Counted from the first letter of the stretch, positions 1 through 8,691 are shown. The stretch is 64,000 nucleotides of DNA from Sphingomonas sp. OV641 (GCF_900109205.1 NZ_FNZB01000001.1:1426001-1490000); one strand, 5' to 3'. Notes: a model not told the origin generated them from the sequence alone. Numbers and translations are program-made.

Positions 1-973
1 TGTCCACGTCCGTTCGCCGGTCGAACGGATCGGTTGATGGCGGCGCATAACCGAAGGCTGCGGCGAGCGCCGCATATTGGCGCGAAAGCGGGCGCTGGGT
101 GGCGCCGACGCGTGCATAATATTGCACACAGCAATTGGGGTTCTGCCGATTGTAGTCGGCATAGAGCGTCACATCGAAATTCGGCGCCGCCTGGAACAAC
201 ATCTGGCCGCGCAGACTGATCTTGTCCTGGCTGTTCTGCCACTCGCGCTGCAGCGTGTTGTAGATCGTGCCGCGACGGGTGGTGAGCGAACCAGAAACAC
301 GCGCGGCGACCACATCGTCCACCAACGGCCCGGATAGCGAGAACTTGCCCTGGAAGAACTCGTAATTGCCCCCTGTCACTTCCGCGCGCGCTTCCGTCTC
401 GAAGCTTGGCTTGCGCGTGGTGATGTTGATCGCGCCGGCCGTCGTGTTCTTGCCGTACAGCGTGCCCTGCGGACCGCGCAGGATCTCGATCCGCTCCGTG
501 TCGGTAAAGTCGAACGTCGCCGAGGCGATGCGGCTGTAATAGACTTGGTCGACATAGATGCCGACGCCTTGTTCGATCCCGTCGTTGGTCAGGCCGAACG
601 GCGCGCCCAGACCGCGCACGTTGGCGGCGGAATTGCGCGGGTTGGTGGAATAGAATTGCAGGGAGGGCTGAAGCTGCGTCAGGCGGTTGACGTTGTACGC
701 GCCCGTTTCCGCCAATGCGGTGCCGCCGATGACGGACATGGCGATCGGCACGTCTTGCACGGTTTCTGCCCTGCGCCGGGCCGTTACGACGATATCGCCT
801 CCGGCCTGTTGCGCCGGCCCCAATCGGCCAATCTCGTCGGCAGGCTCCCCATTCTGCCCGTCGGGCGCCTGGCTGGCCGGATCGGCTGGCACTCCGCTTG
901 GTGATTGGACCGGCTGATCGCCAGCTGGCGCCACCGCGGCCTGAGCGAGAATGAAGGCAAGCGTTATCGACAT
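1..973 (-). CDS. TonB-dependent receptor, N-terminal part (runs off window start)
   Basis: Outer-membrane receptor that would import a ligand (siderophore, sugar or other) using TonB energy; the substrate cannot be told. Translating the minus strand from the ATG at 973 gives 324 codons open to the window edge. A short hydrophobic start is followed by a Pro/Ala/Gly-rich linker, then a TonB-box-like stretch DIVVTARRRAETVQDVP at residues 60-76, then the plug domain, including VRGLGAPFGLTNDG near 119-132 and RIEILRGPQGTLYGKN at 161-176, the hallmark of the plug. Barrel strands begin after about residue 190. The IVVTARRR...QDVP signature is typical of the very large sphingomonad receptor families. 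The N-terminal hydrophobic segment is short for a signal peptide, so a start further upstream cannot be excluded. Confidence 0.9.
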   Translation of the reverse strand, partial: MSITLAFILAQAAVAPAGDQPVQSPSGVPADPASQAPDGQNGEPADEIGRLGPAQQAGGDIVVTARRRAETVQDVPIAMSVIGGTALAETGAYNVNRLTQLQPSLQFYSTNPRNSAANVRGLGAPFGLTNDGIEQGVGIYVDQVYYSRIASATFDFTDTERIEILRGPQGTLYGKNTTAGAINITTRKPSFETEARAEVTGGNYEFFQGKFSLSGPLVDDVVAARVSGSLTTRRGTIYNTLQREWQNSQDKISLRGQMLFQAAPNFDVTLYADYNRQNPNCCVQYYARVGATQRPLSRQYAALAAAFGYAPPSTDPFDRRTDVD

Positions 974-1063
974 GATCCACCCCTATTTAGATCATGCACC
1001 TTCTCCCATCGATTAAGTAGGTAATCAATACTCCATCAGCTTAGGGGATTTTGATTCGGGCCT

Positions 1064-1093
1064 CTTGAAAAGTCACTTGACCGCACCAGATTT
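1064..1093 (+). promoter_or_regulatory. Possible RpoH-type heat-shock promoter
   Basis: CTTGAAA at 1064-1070 matches the sigma-32 -35 core. About 15 bases later comes CCAGATTT (about 1086-1093), a partial match to the CCCCATtT -10 element. Transcription would start near 1100, giving an untranslated leader of roughly 85 bases before the hsp20 gene. The -10 match is imperfect. Confidence 0.35.
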
Positions 1094-1099
1094 CTTTGC

Positions 1100-1183
1100 G
1101 TGCGGCGCCGCGTACGGGCCGCACAGCCGGTGACGTGGCACTATGCACGCCGCCGCTTTTCAACTCGCTCACTGGAGGAATTG
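1100..1183 (+). promoter_or_regulatory. Candidate ROSE-like RNA thermometer in the hsp20 leader
   Basis: Three hairpins can be drawn in the leader. The first is a perfect 7-bp stem, GTGCGGC (1100-1106) with GCCGCAC (1118-1124). The second is a weaker stem built on CGTG/CACG around 1134-1149. The third is an imperfect hairpin at 1161-1183 that traps the Shine-Dalgarno GGAGG (1174-1178). It contains TCGCT at 1165-1169, which fits the U(U/C)GCU signature of ROSE elements, lying opposite the ribosome-binding site with a G-G mismatch. ROSE elements repress small heat-shock genes in alphaproteobacteria and melt on heating. The placement fits; the folding is drawn by hand. Confidence 0.5.
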
Positions 1184-1186
1184 AAG

Positions 1187-1657
1187 ATGCGTCTGGATCT
1201 CACCCCCTATCGCCGTTCGACCATCGGCTTCGATCGCCTGTTCGACCTCATCGAGGCGAATAGCCGTTCGTCGACCGAGAACTATCCGCCCTTCAATCTC
1301 GAGCGTCTGGCCGAGGATCGCTACCGCATCACGCTTGCCGTGGCGGGCTTCTCGCGCGACGAGATCGAGATCACTGCGCAGCAGAACCTTCTGCTTGTCG
1401 CGGGCAAGAAGGACGACAAGGCGACCGGCCCGAACTTCCTGCATGTCGGCATTGCGACCCGCAGCTTTGAGCGCCGTTTCGAACTCGCTGATTTCGTGTT
1501 CGTTGAGGATGCCCGGCTGAACGACGGTCTGCTCGTGATCGATCTGGTACGCGAAGTGCCTGAGGCGATGAAGCCGAAGAGCATCTCGATCAAGTCCGGC
1601 CAGAAGCCGACCGTGGTCGAGGACAAGCGTGACGAGAACGAGGCACAAGCCGCCTAA
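1187..1657 (+). CDS. Small heat-shock protein, Hsp20/IbpA family
   Basis: ATP-independent chaperone that holds unfolding proteins during heat stress. The 156-residue product has a short N-terminal arm (TPYRRSTIGFDRLFDLIE) typical of the IbpA/HspA class. An alpha-crystallin domain follows at about residues 35-130, starting with PPFNLER and ending with the ARLNDGLL motif (109-116), equivalent to the conserved AxxxxGxL. A charged tail follows. The start at 1187 was chosen because GGAGG sits 8 bases upstream and the family begins with this MRxDLTPYRRS stretch; an in-frame start at 1100 lies in the probable untranslated leader. It is a single gene ending in a strong terminator. Confidence 0.95.
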   Translation: MRLDLTPYRRSTIGFDRLFDLIEANSRSSTENYPPFNLERLAEDRYRITLAVAGFSRDEIEITAQQNLLLVAGKKDDKATGPNFLHVGIATRSFERRFELADFVFVEDARLNDGLLVIDLVREVPEAMKPKSISIKSGQKPTVVEDKRDENEAQAA

Positions 1658-1696
1658 CTGCTCGGCGCCTCTTTGCTCCCTTTCGAGGCGTCGTGG

Positions 1697-1731
1697 GGCG
1701 TCCGGGCCAGTGGCCCGGGCGCCTTCATTTT
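1697..1731 (+). terminator. Rho-independent terminator of the hsp20 gene
   Basis: A 12-bp stem (1697-1708 with 1712-1723, one G-T pair) closes a 3-base loop and is followed by TTCATTTT. It lies 40 bases after the hsp20 stop codon and before the convergent NUDIX gene. Confidence 0.85.
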
Positions 1732-1786
1732 AGAAGCGAAAGTTGCCCCGGACGCACCTACCAGGGGCATGATCCTGGAGCCGGCT

Positions 1787-2395
1787 TCACTTGCCCCGGT
1801 CAGATAACGTCGTGGCTGATGCGCCGCTCGCGCTCCACTCGTCCGGCATCGCCATGGCAAGCGCGGCGACGTGCATCGCCTGAACGATGCCGCCCGTTCG
1901 GGCGATCGCCATAGCCTCTTTCACGGGAAGCGCGATCAGGCGCAGCCGCTCGGTCGGCTCGTCCTTGGGCTTCGCCAGCTGCCGAACGCCCCTGGCGAGC
2001 AGGGCGTAGCAGCGGTTGGACTGATTGGCCGGGTTCGGCGCCAGCGTTGCGACAAGCGTCCACTCGCCGCCACCATAGCCCGTTTCCTCCAGCAGCTCGC
2101 GCTGCCCGGCGGCGATCGGGTCGGCATCGTCGGGATCGACGGCACCGGTCGGCAGCTCGCGACTCGTGATGCCCCAGCCATGCCGATACTGGTCGACCAG
2201 CAGCAGCCGATCGTCTTCATCGACGGCGATCACGATCGCCCAGTCGGGATGTTCGGTGACGAAGAAGGGCGCAATCCGCACGCCCTCTTCCGTCACGCAA
2301 TCGTCCGCGCGCACCCGCAGCCACGGATCATCGATCACGCGCCGGGAGGATTCGACCCGCCAGGGCGGCAGGTCGCCCTCCGATGGCTCAGACAA
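1787..2395 (-). CDS. NUDIX hydrolase, ADP-ribose pyrophosphatase-like
   Basis: Probable cytoplasmic nucleoside-diphosphate-sugar hydrolase of 202 residues. The NUDIX box is at about residues 84-107, with GAVDPDD followed by [12 protein letters not shown]; the REL.EETG core that binds divalent metal is intact, though the spacing to the first glycine is about one residue longer than the consensus. The N-terminal half resembles ADP-ribose/GDP-mannose pyrophosphatases (WxxLR, then [20 protein letters not shown]). The start overlaps the last 8 bases of pyrG, so the two are probably co-transcribed and coupled. The substrate is not determined by the sequence. The C-terminal Ser/Ala/Thr-rich tail of some 20 residues is not part of the fold. 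Confidence 0.88.
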   Translation of the reverse strand: MSEPSEGDLPPWRVESSRRVIDDPWLRVRADDCVTEEGVRIAPFFVTEHPDWAIVIAVDEDDRLLLVDQYRHGWGITSRELPTGAVDPDDADPIAAGQRELLEETGYGGGEWTLVATLAPNPANQSNRCYALLARGVRQLAKPKDEPTERLRLIALPVKEAMAIARTGGIVQAMHVAALAMAMPDEWSASGASATTLSDRGK

Positions 2396-4022
2396 GCCGG
2401 CTCTGCTTGACGGCGGCGCCGATGAAGCTGGCGAACAGCGGGTGCGGATCGAACGGCTTGGACTTCAGTTCGGGGTGAAACTGTACGCCGACGAACCACG
2501 GGTGATCGGGCCGCTCCACGATTTCCGGCAGCGTTCCGTCGGGTGACATGCCCGAGAAGACGAGCCCGCCCTTCTCCAGCGCTTCCTTGTACCCGGTATT
2601 CACTTCGTAGCGGTGACGGTGACGTTCATGGATCGTCGTGTCGCCATAGATCGAGGCAACCACGCTGTTGCCGTCCAGCTTAGCCTCATAGGCGCCAAGC
2701 CGCATGGTCCCGCCCAGATCGCCTTCCGCCTCGCGCTTCTCCAGCCCGTCGCGACCCATCCATTCGGTGATCAGGCCGACAACCGGCTCCGGCGTGGGGC
2801 CGAACTCGGTCGACGAGGCGTTCTCGATGCCAGCGAGATCACGCGCACCCTCGACGCACGCCATCTGCATACCAAAGCAGATGCCGAAATAGGGGATCTC
2901 CCGCTCACGCGCGAAACGGACGCTGGCGATCTTGCCTTCCGCGCCCCGCTCGCCGAACGCACCCGGTACCAGGATTGCGTCGCACGGTTCGAGCTGCGCC
3001 GCGATCTCCGCATCGTCATTCTCGAACAGCTCGGCGTCGATCCAGCGGATGTTGACCTTCACCTTGTTGGCGATGCCGCCATGGACCAGCGCTTCGTTGA
3101 GCGACTTGTAGGCGTCCTGCAGGCCGACATATTTGCCCACCACGCCGACCGTCACTTCACCTTCCGGATTGGTCAGGCGATCGACGATCTGCTCCCAGCG
3201 GGTGAGATCCGGCGGCGAGGACGGAGTGATTCCGAATGCGCGCAGCACTTCCGAATCGAGCCCCTCGCCATGATATTGCAGCGGCACGGCATAGATGCTC
3301 TTCGCATCCAGCGCGGGGATGACCGCGGTCTCGGGCACGTTGCAGAACAGCGCGATCTTGGCGCGTTCGGACGGCGGAAGCGGCTGTTCGCAGCGGCAGA
3401 CGAGAACGTCAGGCTGCACGCCCAGCGCCGCCAGCTCGCGCACGGAATGCTGCGTCGGCTTGGTCTTCAGCTCGCCCGCAGCGGCGATATAGGGCACCAG
3501 CGTCACGTGCACGCTGATCGCATTGCCGCGGCCGACTTCGTTCTTCAGCTGCCGGATCGCTTCGATAAAGGGCAGCGATTCGATGTCGCCCACCGTTCCG
3601 CCGATCTCGCACAGCACGAAATCCAGGTCGTCGGTCTGGTCCCGGGCGAATGCCTTGATGGCGTCCGTCACGTGCGGGATCACCTGCACCGTCGCGCCCA
3701 GATAATCGCCGCGCCGTTCGCGCTGAATGATCTGCTGGTAGATCCAGCCCGACGTGACATTGTCGCTCTGCCGCGCCGCGACGCCGGTGAAGCGTTCATA
3801 ATGGCCCAGGTCGAGATCCGTCTCCGCCCCGTCGTCGGTCACATAGACTTCGCCATGCTGGTACGGGCTCATCGTGCCCGGATCGACGTTCAGATAAGGA
3901 TCGAACTTGCGGATTCGCACGCGATATCCGCGTGCTTGCAGGAGAGCCGCGAGGCTCGCCGCCATGAGACCCTTGCCAAGCGAGGAGACCACGCCGCCGG
4001 TGATGAAAATGAACCGCGCCAT
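2388..4022 (-). CDS. pyrG: CTP synthase (glutamine hydrolysing)
   Basis: Converts UTP to CTP with ATP and glutamine; cytoplasmic, last step of pyrimidine nucleotide synthesis. Full length at 544 residues. The N-terminal amidoligase domain starts [14 protein letters not shown] (P-loop) and contains [20 protein letters not shown], involved in UTP/Mg binding and allosteric control. The C-terminal class I glutamine amidotransferase domain has the nucleophile elbow GICFGMQMA (cysteine near residue 380) and GVQFHPE. It lies between secG (86 bases upstream) and the overlapping NUDIX gene, all on the minus strand. The secG-pyrG order is common in alphaproteobacteria. Confidence 0.98.
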   Translation of the reverse strand: MARFIFITGGVVSSLGKGLMAASLAALLQARGYRVRIRKFDPYLNVDPGTMSPYQHGEVYVTDDGAETDLDLGHYERFTGVAARQSDNVTSGWIYQQIIQRERRGDYLGATVQVIPHVTDAIKAFARDQTDDLDFVLCEIGGTVGDIESLPFIEAIRQLKNEVGRGNAISVHVTLVPYIAAAGELKTKPTQHSVRELAALGVQPDVLVCRCEQPLPPSERAKIALFCNVPETAVIPALDAKSIYAVPLQYHGEGLDSEVLRAFGITPSSPPDLTRWEQIVDRLTNPEGEVTVGVVGKYVGLQDAYKSLNEALVHGGIANKVKVNIRWIDAELFENDDAEIAAQLEPCDAILVPGAFGERGAEGKIASVRFAREREIPYFGICFGMQMACVEGARDLAGIENASSTEFGPTPEPVVGLITEWMGRDGLEKREAEGDLGGTMRLGAYEAKLDGNSVVASIYGDTTIHERHRHRYEVNTGYKEALEKGGLVFSGMSPDGTLPEIVERPDHPWFVGVQFHPELKSKPFDPHPLFASFIGAAVKQSRLV

Positions 4023-4061
4023 GGGAATATCGGATTACCCTCGAACAAGCATGATAGACAA

Positions 4062-4083
4062 GCGCCCGCGTACACGCGGGCGC
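4062..4083 (-). terminator. Hairpin between secG and pyrG (terminator or attenuator)
   Basis: A perfect 9-bp GC stem (4062-4070 with 4075-4083) encloses the loop TACA. On the minus strand it is followed by TTGTCT rather than a clean U-tract, so termination is probably partial. It could set the secG to pyrG ratio. Confidence 0.4.
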
Positions 4084-4108
4084 AACGAAACCGGCGAACC
4101 GGAGTGAA

Positions 4109-4498
4109 TTAACGGGCGAGCGGAACGCCGTTGTCGGCCGGCGCGGTCTGGTTCGCCGCTGCTGCAGCTGCCGCCGCCTCCGCACCGGAAAGTGCCGCGT
4201 CATCGGCCTGCGGCTGCGGCGCCGTCTGGCTCACCGGCGCCGTCCGCTCCAGCGAGGTGTCGACATTGGTGCCCCCGCGCGTCGCCGCCAACACGGCCAG
4301 CGCGATCGACAGGACAACGAAGAGTCCGGCAAGCACGGAAGTCGCGCGCGTCAGGAAATCGGCGGCGCCGCGGGCCGACATCAGGCCAGAAGGGCTGCCG
4401 CTGCTGGTCAGGCCGCCGCCTTCCGACCGCTGCATCAGGATCACCGTAACGAGTGCGGCTGCGATGATCGCCTGAACGACGAGAAGGAAGGTGAACAT
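4109..4498 (-). CDS. secG: Preprotein translocase subunit SecG
   Basis: Small inner-membrane subunit of the SecYEG channel. The product has 129 residues, with a first membrane segment at residues 2-21 (FTFLLVVQAIIAAALVTVIL), the conserved MQRSEGGGL loop with the GxPSGLMSARG stretch, then a second membrane segment at about 50-70. After this comes a long, low-complexity Ala/Gln/Pro tail of about 50 residues, longer than the E. coli protein (110 residues) but usual in alphaproteobacteria. The gene lies upstream of pyrG on the same strand. Confidence 0.95.
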   Translation of the reverse strand: MFTFLLVVQAIIAAALVTVILMQRSEGGGLTSSGSPSGLMSARGAADFLTRATSVLAGLFVVLSIALAVLAATRGGTNVDTSLERTAPVSQTAPQPQADDAALSGAEAAAAAAAANQTAPADNGVPLAR

Positions 4499-4670
4499 GC
4501 TGGACCCGATATGATGCCGACCCTGCCGGCGGATGCGCGCACATAGGGCGCAGCGGCCCGGCGATCAACCATTGGTCGATTTCGTGACAGTACTGAAACC
4601 AGCCGGGCAGGTGGACGTTATCTGACGCGAATGGCACGCATCAGCGGCCGTGTTTTCCGGATGACGCATC

Positions 4671-5027
4671 GTGGCAAGCTTGGCGAATTCCGATCTGAGT
4701 TCATGGATGAACACCCTGGTGGACTATGTCCGCTCGGGGGAGCCAGATCTCACCAATCGGCAAATGGCATTGTTGCTGGTGGTTTATCTGAAACCGGGGC
4801 CCCATACGGTGCGCGGCCTGGCCCGCATATTGAACGTTTCCAAGCCGGTCGTGACACGCGCCTTGAACAGACTTGGTGCGCTCGGCTATCTGCGCCGCCA
4901 ACGCGATGATAGCGACAAGCGCAACATCTTCGTCGCGCGCACTTCCGAAGGGGCAAATTTTCTTGAGGAGTTCGGCCAGTTTCTCGGCGACGGCGACCAG
5001 CCCGTCCCCGCTCGTGCCACCGCATAA
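4671..5027 (+). CDS. MarR-family transcriptional regulator
   Basis: Winged-helix DNA-binding regulator of 118 residues. The DNA-binding region runs from LTNRQMALLLVVYL through TVRGLARILNVSKPVVTRALNRLGALGYLRRQRDDSDKR to a wing and a short C-terminal helix. This is the MarR pattern in a compact form, lacking much of the C-terminal dimerisation helices. The GTG at 4671 is taken as start; the next in-frame ATG (4707) is possible, and neither has a strong ribosome-binding site. It overlaps the following SH3-like gene by 14 bases and so probably forms one unit with it and argC. The ligand and targets cannot be inferred. Confidence 0.85.
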   Translation: MASLANSDLSSWMNTLVDYVRSGEPDLTNRQMALLLVVYLKPGPHTVRGLARILNVSKPVVTRALNRLGALGYLRRQRDDSDKRNIFVARTSEGANFLEEFGQFLGDGDQPVPARATA

Positions 5028-5361
5028 GACGTTCGCGCTTGTCGGAAGATCGCGCGTGCTTGATCCAACGCGTCATGCGGTACGCGGCGACCTAGCAGAC
5101 GTCCGCCTCGCCGATCAGGTATTCGCGCCGCATTACGCCGCCCCCCTGTCCCGCACCGTTGCGGCTGCCGCGCCCATGCACGCGACCCGCGCTGCCAATT
5201 CAGACGTATTGGCAACCCTGTCACCCGGCGACTTGTTCGAGCTTCTGGATGTCACAGGCGAGCTGGCCTGGGGCGTCGCGCCGGCAACAGGCCTGGTCGG
5301 TTACGTCCGGGCAGACGCGCTTCGTGTTGATGGCACCGCGAAGCTCGGAGACAAGGCATGA
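5014..5361 (+). CDS. SH3-like domain protein, resembling the N-terminal domain of NlpC/P60 peptidases
   Basis: Small protein of about 115 residues read from GTG 5014, which overlaps the end of the MarR gene by 14 bases. The sequence contains LDPTRHAVRGDLADVRLADQ, VFAPHYAAPLSR and later LSPGDLFELLDVTGELAWG and GLVGYVRADALR. These are the conserved stretches of the bacterial SH3 domain that precedes the NlpC/P60 catalytic domain in sphingomonad C40-type peptidases. The catalytic Cys-His domain is absent: the frame stops in an ATGA overlap with argC at 5358. It may be a wall-binding or regulatory remnant. The start codon is inferred from overlap and from homology as remembered; there is no clear ribosome-binding site. 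Confidence 0.7.
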   Translation: MPPHKTFALVGRSRVLDPTRHAVRGDLADVRLADQVFAPHYAAPLSRTVAAAAPMHATRAANSDVLATLSPGDLFELLDVTGELAWGVAPATGLVGYVRADALRVDGTAKLGDKA

Positions 5362-6275
5362 CGGCCGGCATCTTCATCGATGGCGCGGCGGGCACCACCG
5401 GGCTGGAGATTCGCGAGCGGCTGGAACAGCGCACGGACCTGACGTTGGTGACGCTGCCAGAAGAGAAAAGGAAGGACGCCGGCGCTCGGCGCGACGCTAT
5501 CAACGCTGCCGACGTCGTCATTCTCTGCCTTCCCGATGATGCCGCGCGTGAGGCCGTGGCGCTGATCGACAATCCCGAGACCCGCGTGATCGATGCGTCG
5601 AGCGCGTTCCGCGTCGCGGATGGCTGGACCTATGGCTTTCCCGAACTCGGCTTCGACGTCGCAGGGGCCGCGCGCGTGTCGAACCCGGGCTGCTATCCCA
5701 CGGGCTTTCTGGCGCTGGTGGCACCGCTTGTTCGCGCCGGCGTGCTGCCCGCCGACTGGCCCTTCACCGTCAATGCCGTGTCCGGCTACTCCGGTGGCGG
5801 CAAGGCGCTGATCGCCCGATTTGACGAGCAGCCTGATCTTGCCTTCCGCGGATATGGCTATTCGCTGGGCCACAAGCATGTGCCGGAAATGCAGCGCCAC
5901 GCCGGATTGGTTCACCCGCCCCTGTTCGCGCCATCCGTCACTCGGGCGTTCCGCGGCATGATCGTTGAGGTGCCCGTTCCGCTCGCCGCCGTGCCGACCG
6001 CGCCCACGCGCGCGGCGATGCTGGACGTGCTGCACGCCACGTTCGATACGGCACCCTTGGTCACCGTTCACGATGACCAGCCGGACGAACTGATCATGAG
6101 CGCCCACGCCGCGCCCAACGATCGCCTCGACCTGTGGGTCTTTGCCGATCCCGATGGCCGCCAGGCGCGTCTGGTTGCGATGCTGGACAATCTCGGCAAG
6201 GGCGCGTCCGGGGCTGCGGTGCAGAACCTGAACCTGATGATCGGCGCCGATCCACTCGCCGGTCTGGTCTACTGA
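5358..6275 (+). CDS. argC: N-acetyl-gamma-glutamyl-phosphate reductase (type 2, short form)
   Basis: NADPH-dependent reduction of N-acetylglutamyl phosphate to the semialdehyde, third step of arginine synthesis; cytoplasmic. At 305 residues this is the short type 2 class rather than the 340-residue type 1. A Rossmann start IFIDGAAGTTGLEIRERL is followed by the active-site loop VSNPGCYPTGFLAL with the nucleophile Cys112 and by VNAVSGYSGGGKAL. The start overlaps the upstream stop as ATGA, so it is coupled to the MarR/SH3 genes, an unexpected partnership for a biosynthetic gene. The remaining arginine genes are not in the window. Confidence 0.96.
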   Translation: MTAGIFIDGAAGTTGLEIRERLEQRTDLTLVTLPEEKRKDAGARRDAINAADVVILCLPDDAAREAVALIDNPETRVIDASSAFRVADGWTYGFPELGFDVAGAARVSNPGCYPTGFLALVAPLVRAGVLPADWPFTVNAVSGYSGGGKALIARFDEQPDLAFRGYGYSLGHKHVPEMQRHAGLVHPPLFAPSVTRAFRGMIVEVPVPLAAVPTAPTRAAMLDVLHATFDTAPLVTVHDDQPDELIMSAHAAPNDRLDLWVFADPDGRQARLVAMLDNLGKGASGAAVQNLNLMIGADPLAGLVY

Positions 6276-6340
6276 CCGGGCAAACGACGTGATCCGCCGG
6301 CTTCGATAGCCGCAGCGACAAGCCAGAAGGAGGAGCCCCC

Positions 6341-7804
6341 ATGCAGCGCAATCCCGTGGGCAAATTACTGTTGTTCGGCGCGACGGGCGATCTGGCCCAG
6401 CGCATGTTGCTGCCGTCGCTCTACGGGCTTCATGCCGACAAGCTGCTGCCGGACGGACTGACCATCACTGGCACCGCCCGGTCCGACCATGACGACGAGA
6501 GCTTTCGTGCCTTCGCGAAGGATGCGCTGGAAGAGTTTCTTCCCAAGGACCGCAAGGATCCGGATGCGATCCAGTCCTTCCTGGCACGCCTTCAATACCA
6601 GGCGCTCGATGCGACTACGCTGGAAGGCTATGACGCGCTCGCCGCGAAGGTCGGGGATGTCTCCGGCGGGCTGGCTATCTTCCTCTCCACCGCGCCGTCG
6701 CTGTTCGAACAGGTGATCCGCGGGTTGGAAAGTGCGGGTCTCGCCGGTGAGACGGTGCGCATCGGGCTGGAAAAGCCGCTCGGCTACGATCTCGCCTCCA
6801 GCCGCGAGATCAACGATTGTGTCGCCACCGCCTTTCCGGAAGACCGTACTTTCCGCATCGATCACTATCTCGGCAAGGAGACGGTGCAGAACATTCTCGC
6901 GCTGCGCTTCGGCAACTCCTTCTTCGAGCCGGTGTGGAATGCGCAGGGGATCGACAATGTCCAGATCACCGTCAGCGAGACGGTCGGGCTGGAGGATCGC
7001 GCAGGCTATTACGATGGGGCGGGCGCGCTCCGCGACATGGTGGCAAACCATATCCTGCAGCTCGTCGCGCTGATCGCGATGGAGCCGCCGGCGCGCTATG
7101 ACGTGACCGAGATCCGCGACGAGAAGGCCAAGGTTTTCCGCTCGCTGCGGCAGCTGAAGCCGGAGGAAGTGCCGCAGAACAGCGTGATCGGTCAATATGT
7201 CGGCGGCGCGGTGAAGGGTGAGATCGTCAAGGGCTATGACGAGGAGCTCGGCAAGGATTCGAACACCGAAACCTTCGTGGCGCTGAAGGCGCATGTCGAT
7301 AATTGGCGCTGGCAGGGCGTGCCCTTCTACCTGCGCACCGGCAAGCGGATGCCGACCCGTCGCAGCGAGATCGCGATCCAGTTCAAGCCGGTGCCGCACT
7401 CCATGTTCTCGGGGCGCGGCGGATTGCTGCAGCCCAACATGCTGGTGATCCGCCTCCAGCCCGAGGAATATATCCAGCTGCTGGTGATGGCGAAGGAGCC
7501 GGGCCTTGATCGTGAGGGCATACGCCTGCGCGAAGTGCCGCTGAACCTCAGCCTGGACGCCGAATTTGCCGGCAAGCGCCGCCGCATCGCCTATGAGCGC
7601 CTGCTGCTGGACCTTATCGAGGGCGATCAGACGTTGTTCGTCCGCCGCGATGAGGTGGAGGCGCAATGGACCTGGATCGACGCCATCCGCGAAGGCTGGA
7701 AGGCGAACGATATGAAGCCGAAGCATTACAGCGCCGGCACCTGGGGTCCGGCCGCCTCGATCGCGTTGACCGAGCGCGATGGCGTGACCTGGCAGGACGA
7801 TTGA
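6341..7804 (+). CDS. zwf: Glucose-6-phosphate 1-dehydrogenase
   Basis: Oxidises glucose-6-phosphate to 6-phosphogluconolactone and makes NAD(P)H; entry to the Entner-Doudoroff route. The 487 residues match the family. The coenzyme site is LLLFGATGDLAQRMLLPSLYGL (residues 9-30, GxxGDLA), the substrate-binding signature is RIDHYLGKETVQN near 172-184, and KPLGYD precedes it. AAGGAGGAG lies just upstream of ATG 6341. It is the first gene of a five-gene cluster zwf-pgl-edd-glk-eda on one strand. The 65 bases upstream show no convincing operator. Confidence 0.98.
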   Translation: MQRNPVGKLLLFGATGDLAQRMLLPSLYGLHADKLLPDGLTITGTARSDHDDESFRAFAKDALEEFLPKDRKDPDAIQSFLARLQYQALDATTLEGYDALAAKVGDVSGGLAIFLSTAPSLFEQVIRGLESAGLAGETVRIGLEKPLGYDLASSREINDCVATAFPEDRTFRIDHYLGKETVQNILALRFGNSFFEPVWNAQGIDNVQITVSETVGLEDRAGYYDGAGALRDMVANHILQLVALIAMEPPARYDVTEIRDEKAKVFRSLRQLKPEEVPQNSVIGQYVGGAVKGEIVKGYDEELGKDSNTETFVALKAHVDNWRWQGVPFYLRTGKRMPTRRSEIAIQFKPVPHSMFSGRGGLLQPNMLVIRLQPEEYIQLLVMAKEPGLDREGIRLREVPLNLSLDAEFAGKRRRIAYERLLLDLIEGDQTLFVRRDEVEAQWTWIDAIREGWKANDMKPKHYSAGTWGPAASIALTERDGVTWQDD

Positions 7805-7810
7805 TGGTCT

Positions 7811-7944
7811 CCCTCTCCCCGCTGGCGGGGAGAGGGTGGCCGACCCCGGCGAAAGCCGGGGGAGGTCGGGAGAGGAGCAGTGTCGGAGCGCGACGCTCGT
7901 AACTGCCCCTCTCCCCGACCCTCTCCCCGCAAGCGGGCAGAGGG
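7811..7944 (+). repeat. Palindromic intergenic repeat block, 'ccctctcccc' type, between zwf and pgl
   Basis: The block holds three hairpins. CCCTCTCCCCGC (7811-7822) pairs perfectly with 7825-7836 across a 2-base loop. CCCCGGC and GCCGGGG close a GAAA tetraloop at 7844-7861. CCCTCTCCCCGC (7919-7930) pairs with 7933-7944 with one mismatch. Related blocks lie at 10602-10718 and 59110-59200. This is an extragenic palindromic repeat; as RNA it would form very stable stems between two operon genes. Confidence 0.85.
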
Positions 7945-7958
7945 AGAAAGGAAATGGA

Positions 7959-8666
7959 ATGAGCGACGAAATCGAGTGGTGGGAATATGATGACGCGGCG
8001 GAAATGGCGGAGGCTGTCGCCGGCGATGTGCAGTTCATCATCGAAAGCGCGATTGATGCGCGCGGCGCTGCGGTTATCGCACTGCCGGGCGGCAAGACCC
8101 CTGTGCCAATCTATCAGAAGCTCGCCGGCGCGAAGCTTGACTGGAAGCGCGTGACGATCCTGCCGACCGATGAGCGCGTCGTGCCGCTCGGCGATCCGCT
8201 CAGCAACGTCACGATGATCGGCAAGACCTTCATTCCCAAGGGCGCGCGCGTCATCCCGATCGTCCCGCAGGCGACCGCCGACTATAAGGCTGCCGGCCGC
8301 TCGGCGGACGCGCTGATGCAGGACCTGCACTGGCCGCTCGACCTCTGCTTGCTCGGTGTCGGTGGCGACGGCCATACCGCATCGATCTTCCCCGGCCCGG
8401 ACTTCGACGAGGCGCTGAACGGCCCACGCGAACGCCGCGCGCTCGGCGTCATGCCGGAGCCGCTGCCAGAGGAAGCGCCCGTCCCCCGCGTCACGCTGTC
8501 GCGCGCCGGCATCATCTCGGCCAAGGCGCTGATGATCGCCGTCACCGGCGCGAAGAAGCGCAAGGTGCTGGAAGATGCCATCGCCCAGGGTGCCGGATCG
8601 CCATATCCGATCGGCCGCGTGCTGGCCGACGCCGAATTGCCGGTGGATATTCACTGGGCGGAGTGA
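7959..8666 (+). CDS. pgl: 6-phosphogluconolactonase (DevB type)
   Basis: Hydrolyses 6-phosphogluconolactone to 6-phosphogluconate. The 235-residue protein has the SOL/DevB-family landmarks: VIALPGGKTPVPIYQKL, TILPTDERVVPLGDPLSN and CLLGVGGDGHTASIFPGPDF, which build the sugar-phosphate pocket. The ATG at 7959 was chosen because AAGGAAA sits close upstream and the longer reading (from 7836) is translation of the intergenic repeat. It is the second gene of the Entner-Doudoroff operon. Confidence 0.96.
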   Translation: MSDEIEWWEYDDAAEMAEAVAGDVQFIIESAIDARGAAVIALPGGKTPVPIYQKLAGAKLDWKRVTILPTDERVVPLGDPLSNVTMIGKTFIPKGARVIPIVPQATADYKAAGRSADALMQDLHWPLDLCLLGVGGDGHTASIFPGPDFDEALNGPRERRALGVMPEPLPEEAPVPRVTLSRAGIISAKALMIAVTGAKKRKVLEDAIAQGAGSPYPIGRVLADAELPVDIHWAE

Positions 8667-8691
8667 CCTAGCCGATCTGTGTCTTCCCTCC

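Noticed and set aside
2613..4112. 499-codon plus-strand open frame opposite pyrG
   Set aside because: It is the mirror of pyrG, full of His, Arg and Asp with no domain; the minus-strand gene is unmistakable.
7811..7944. CRISPR-like array
   Set aside because: Repeated motifs are palindromes with variable spacing, not direct repeats with unique spacers, and no cas genes are present.
6365..8095. 576-codon minus-strand open frame across zwf
   Set aside because: It is antisense to zwf and the repeat block; composition is that of a shadow frame.
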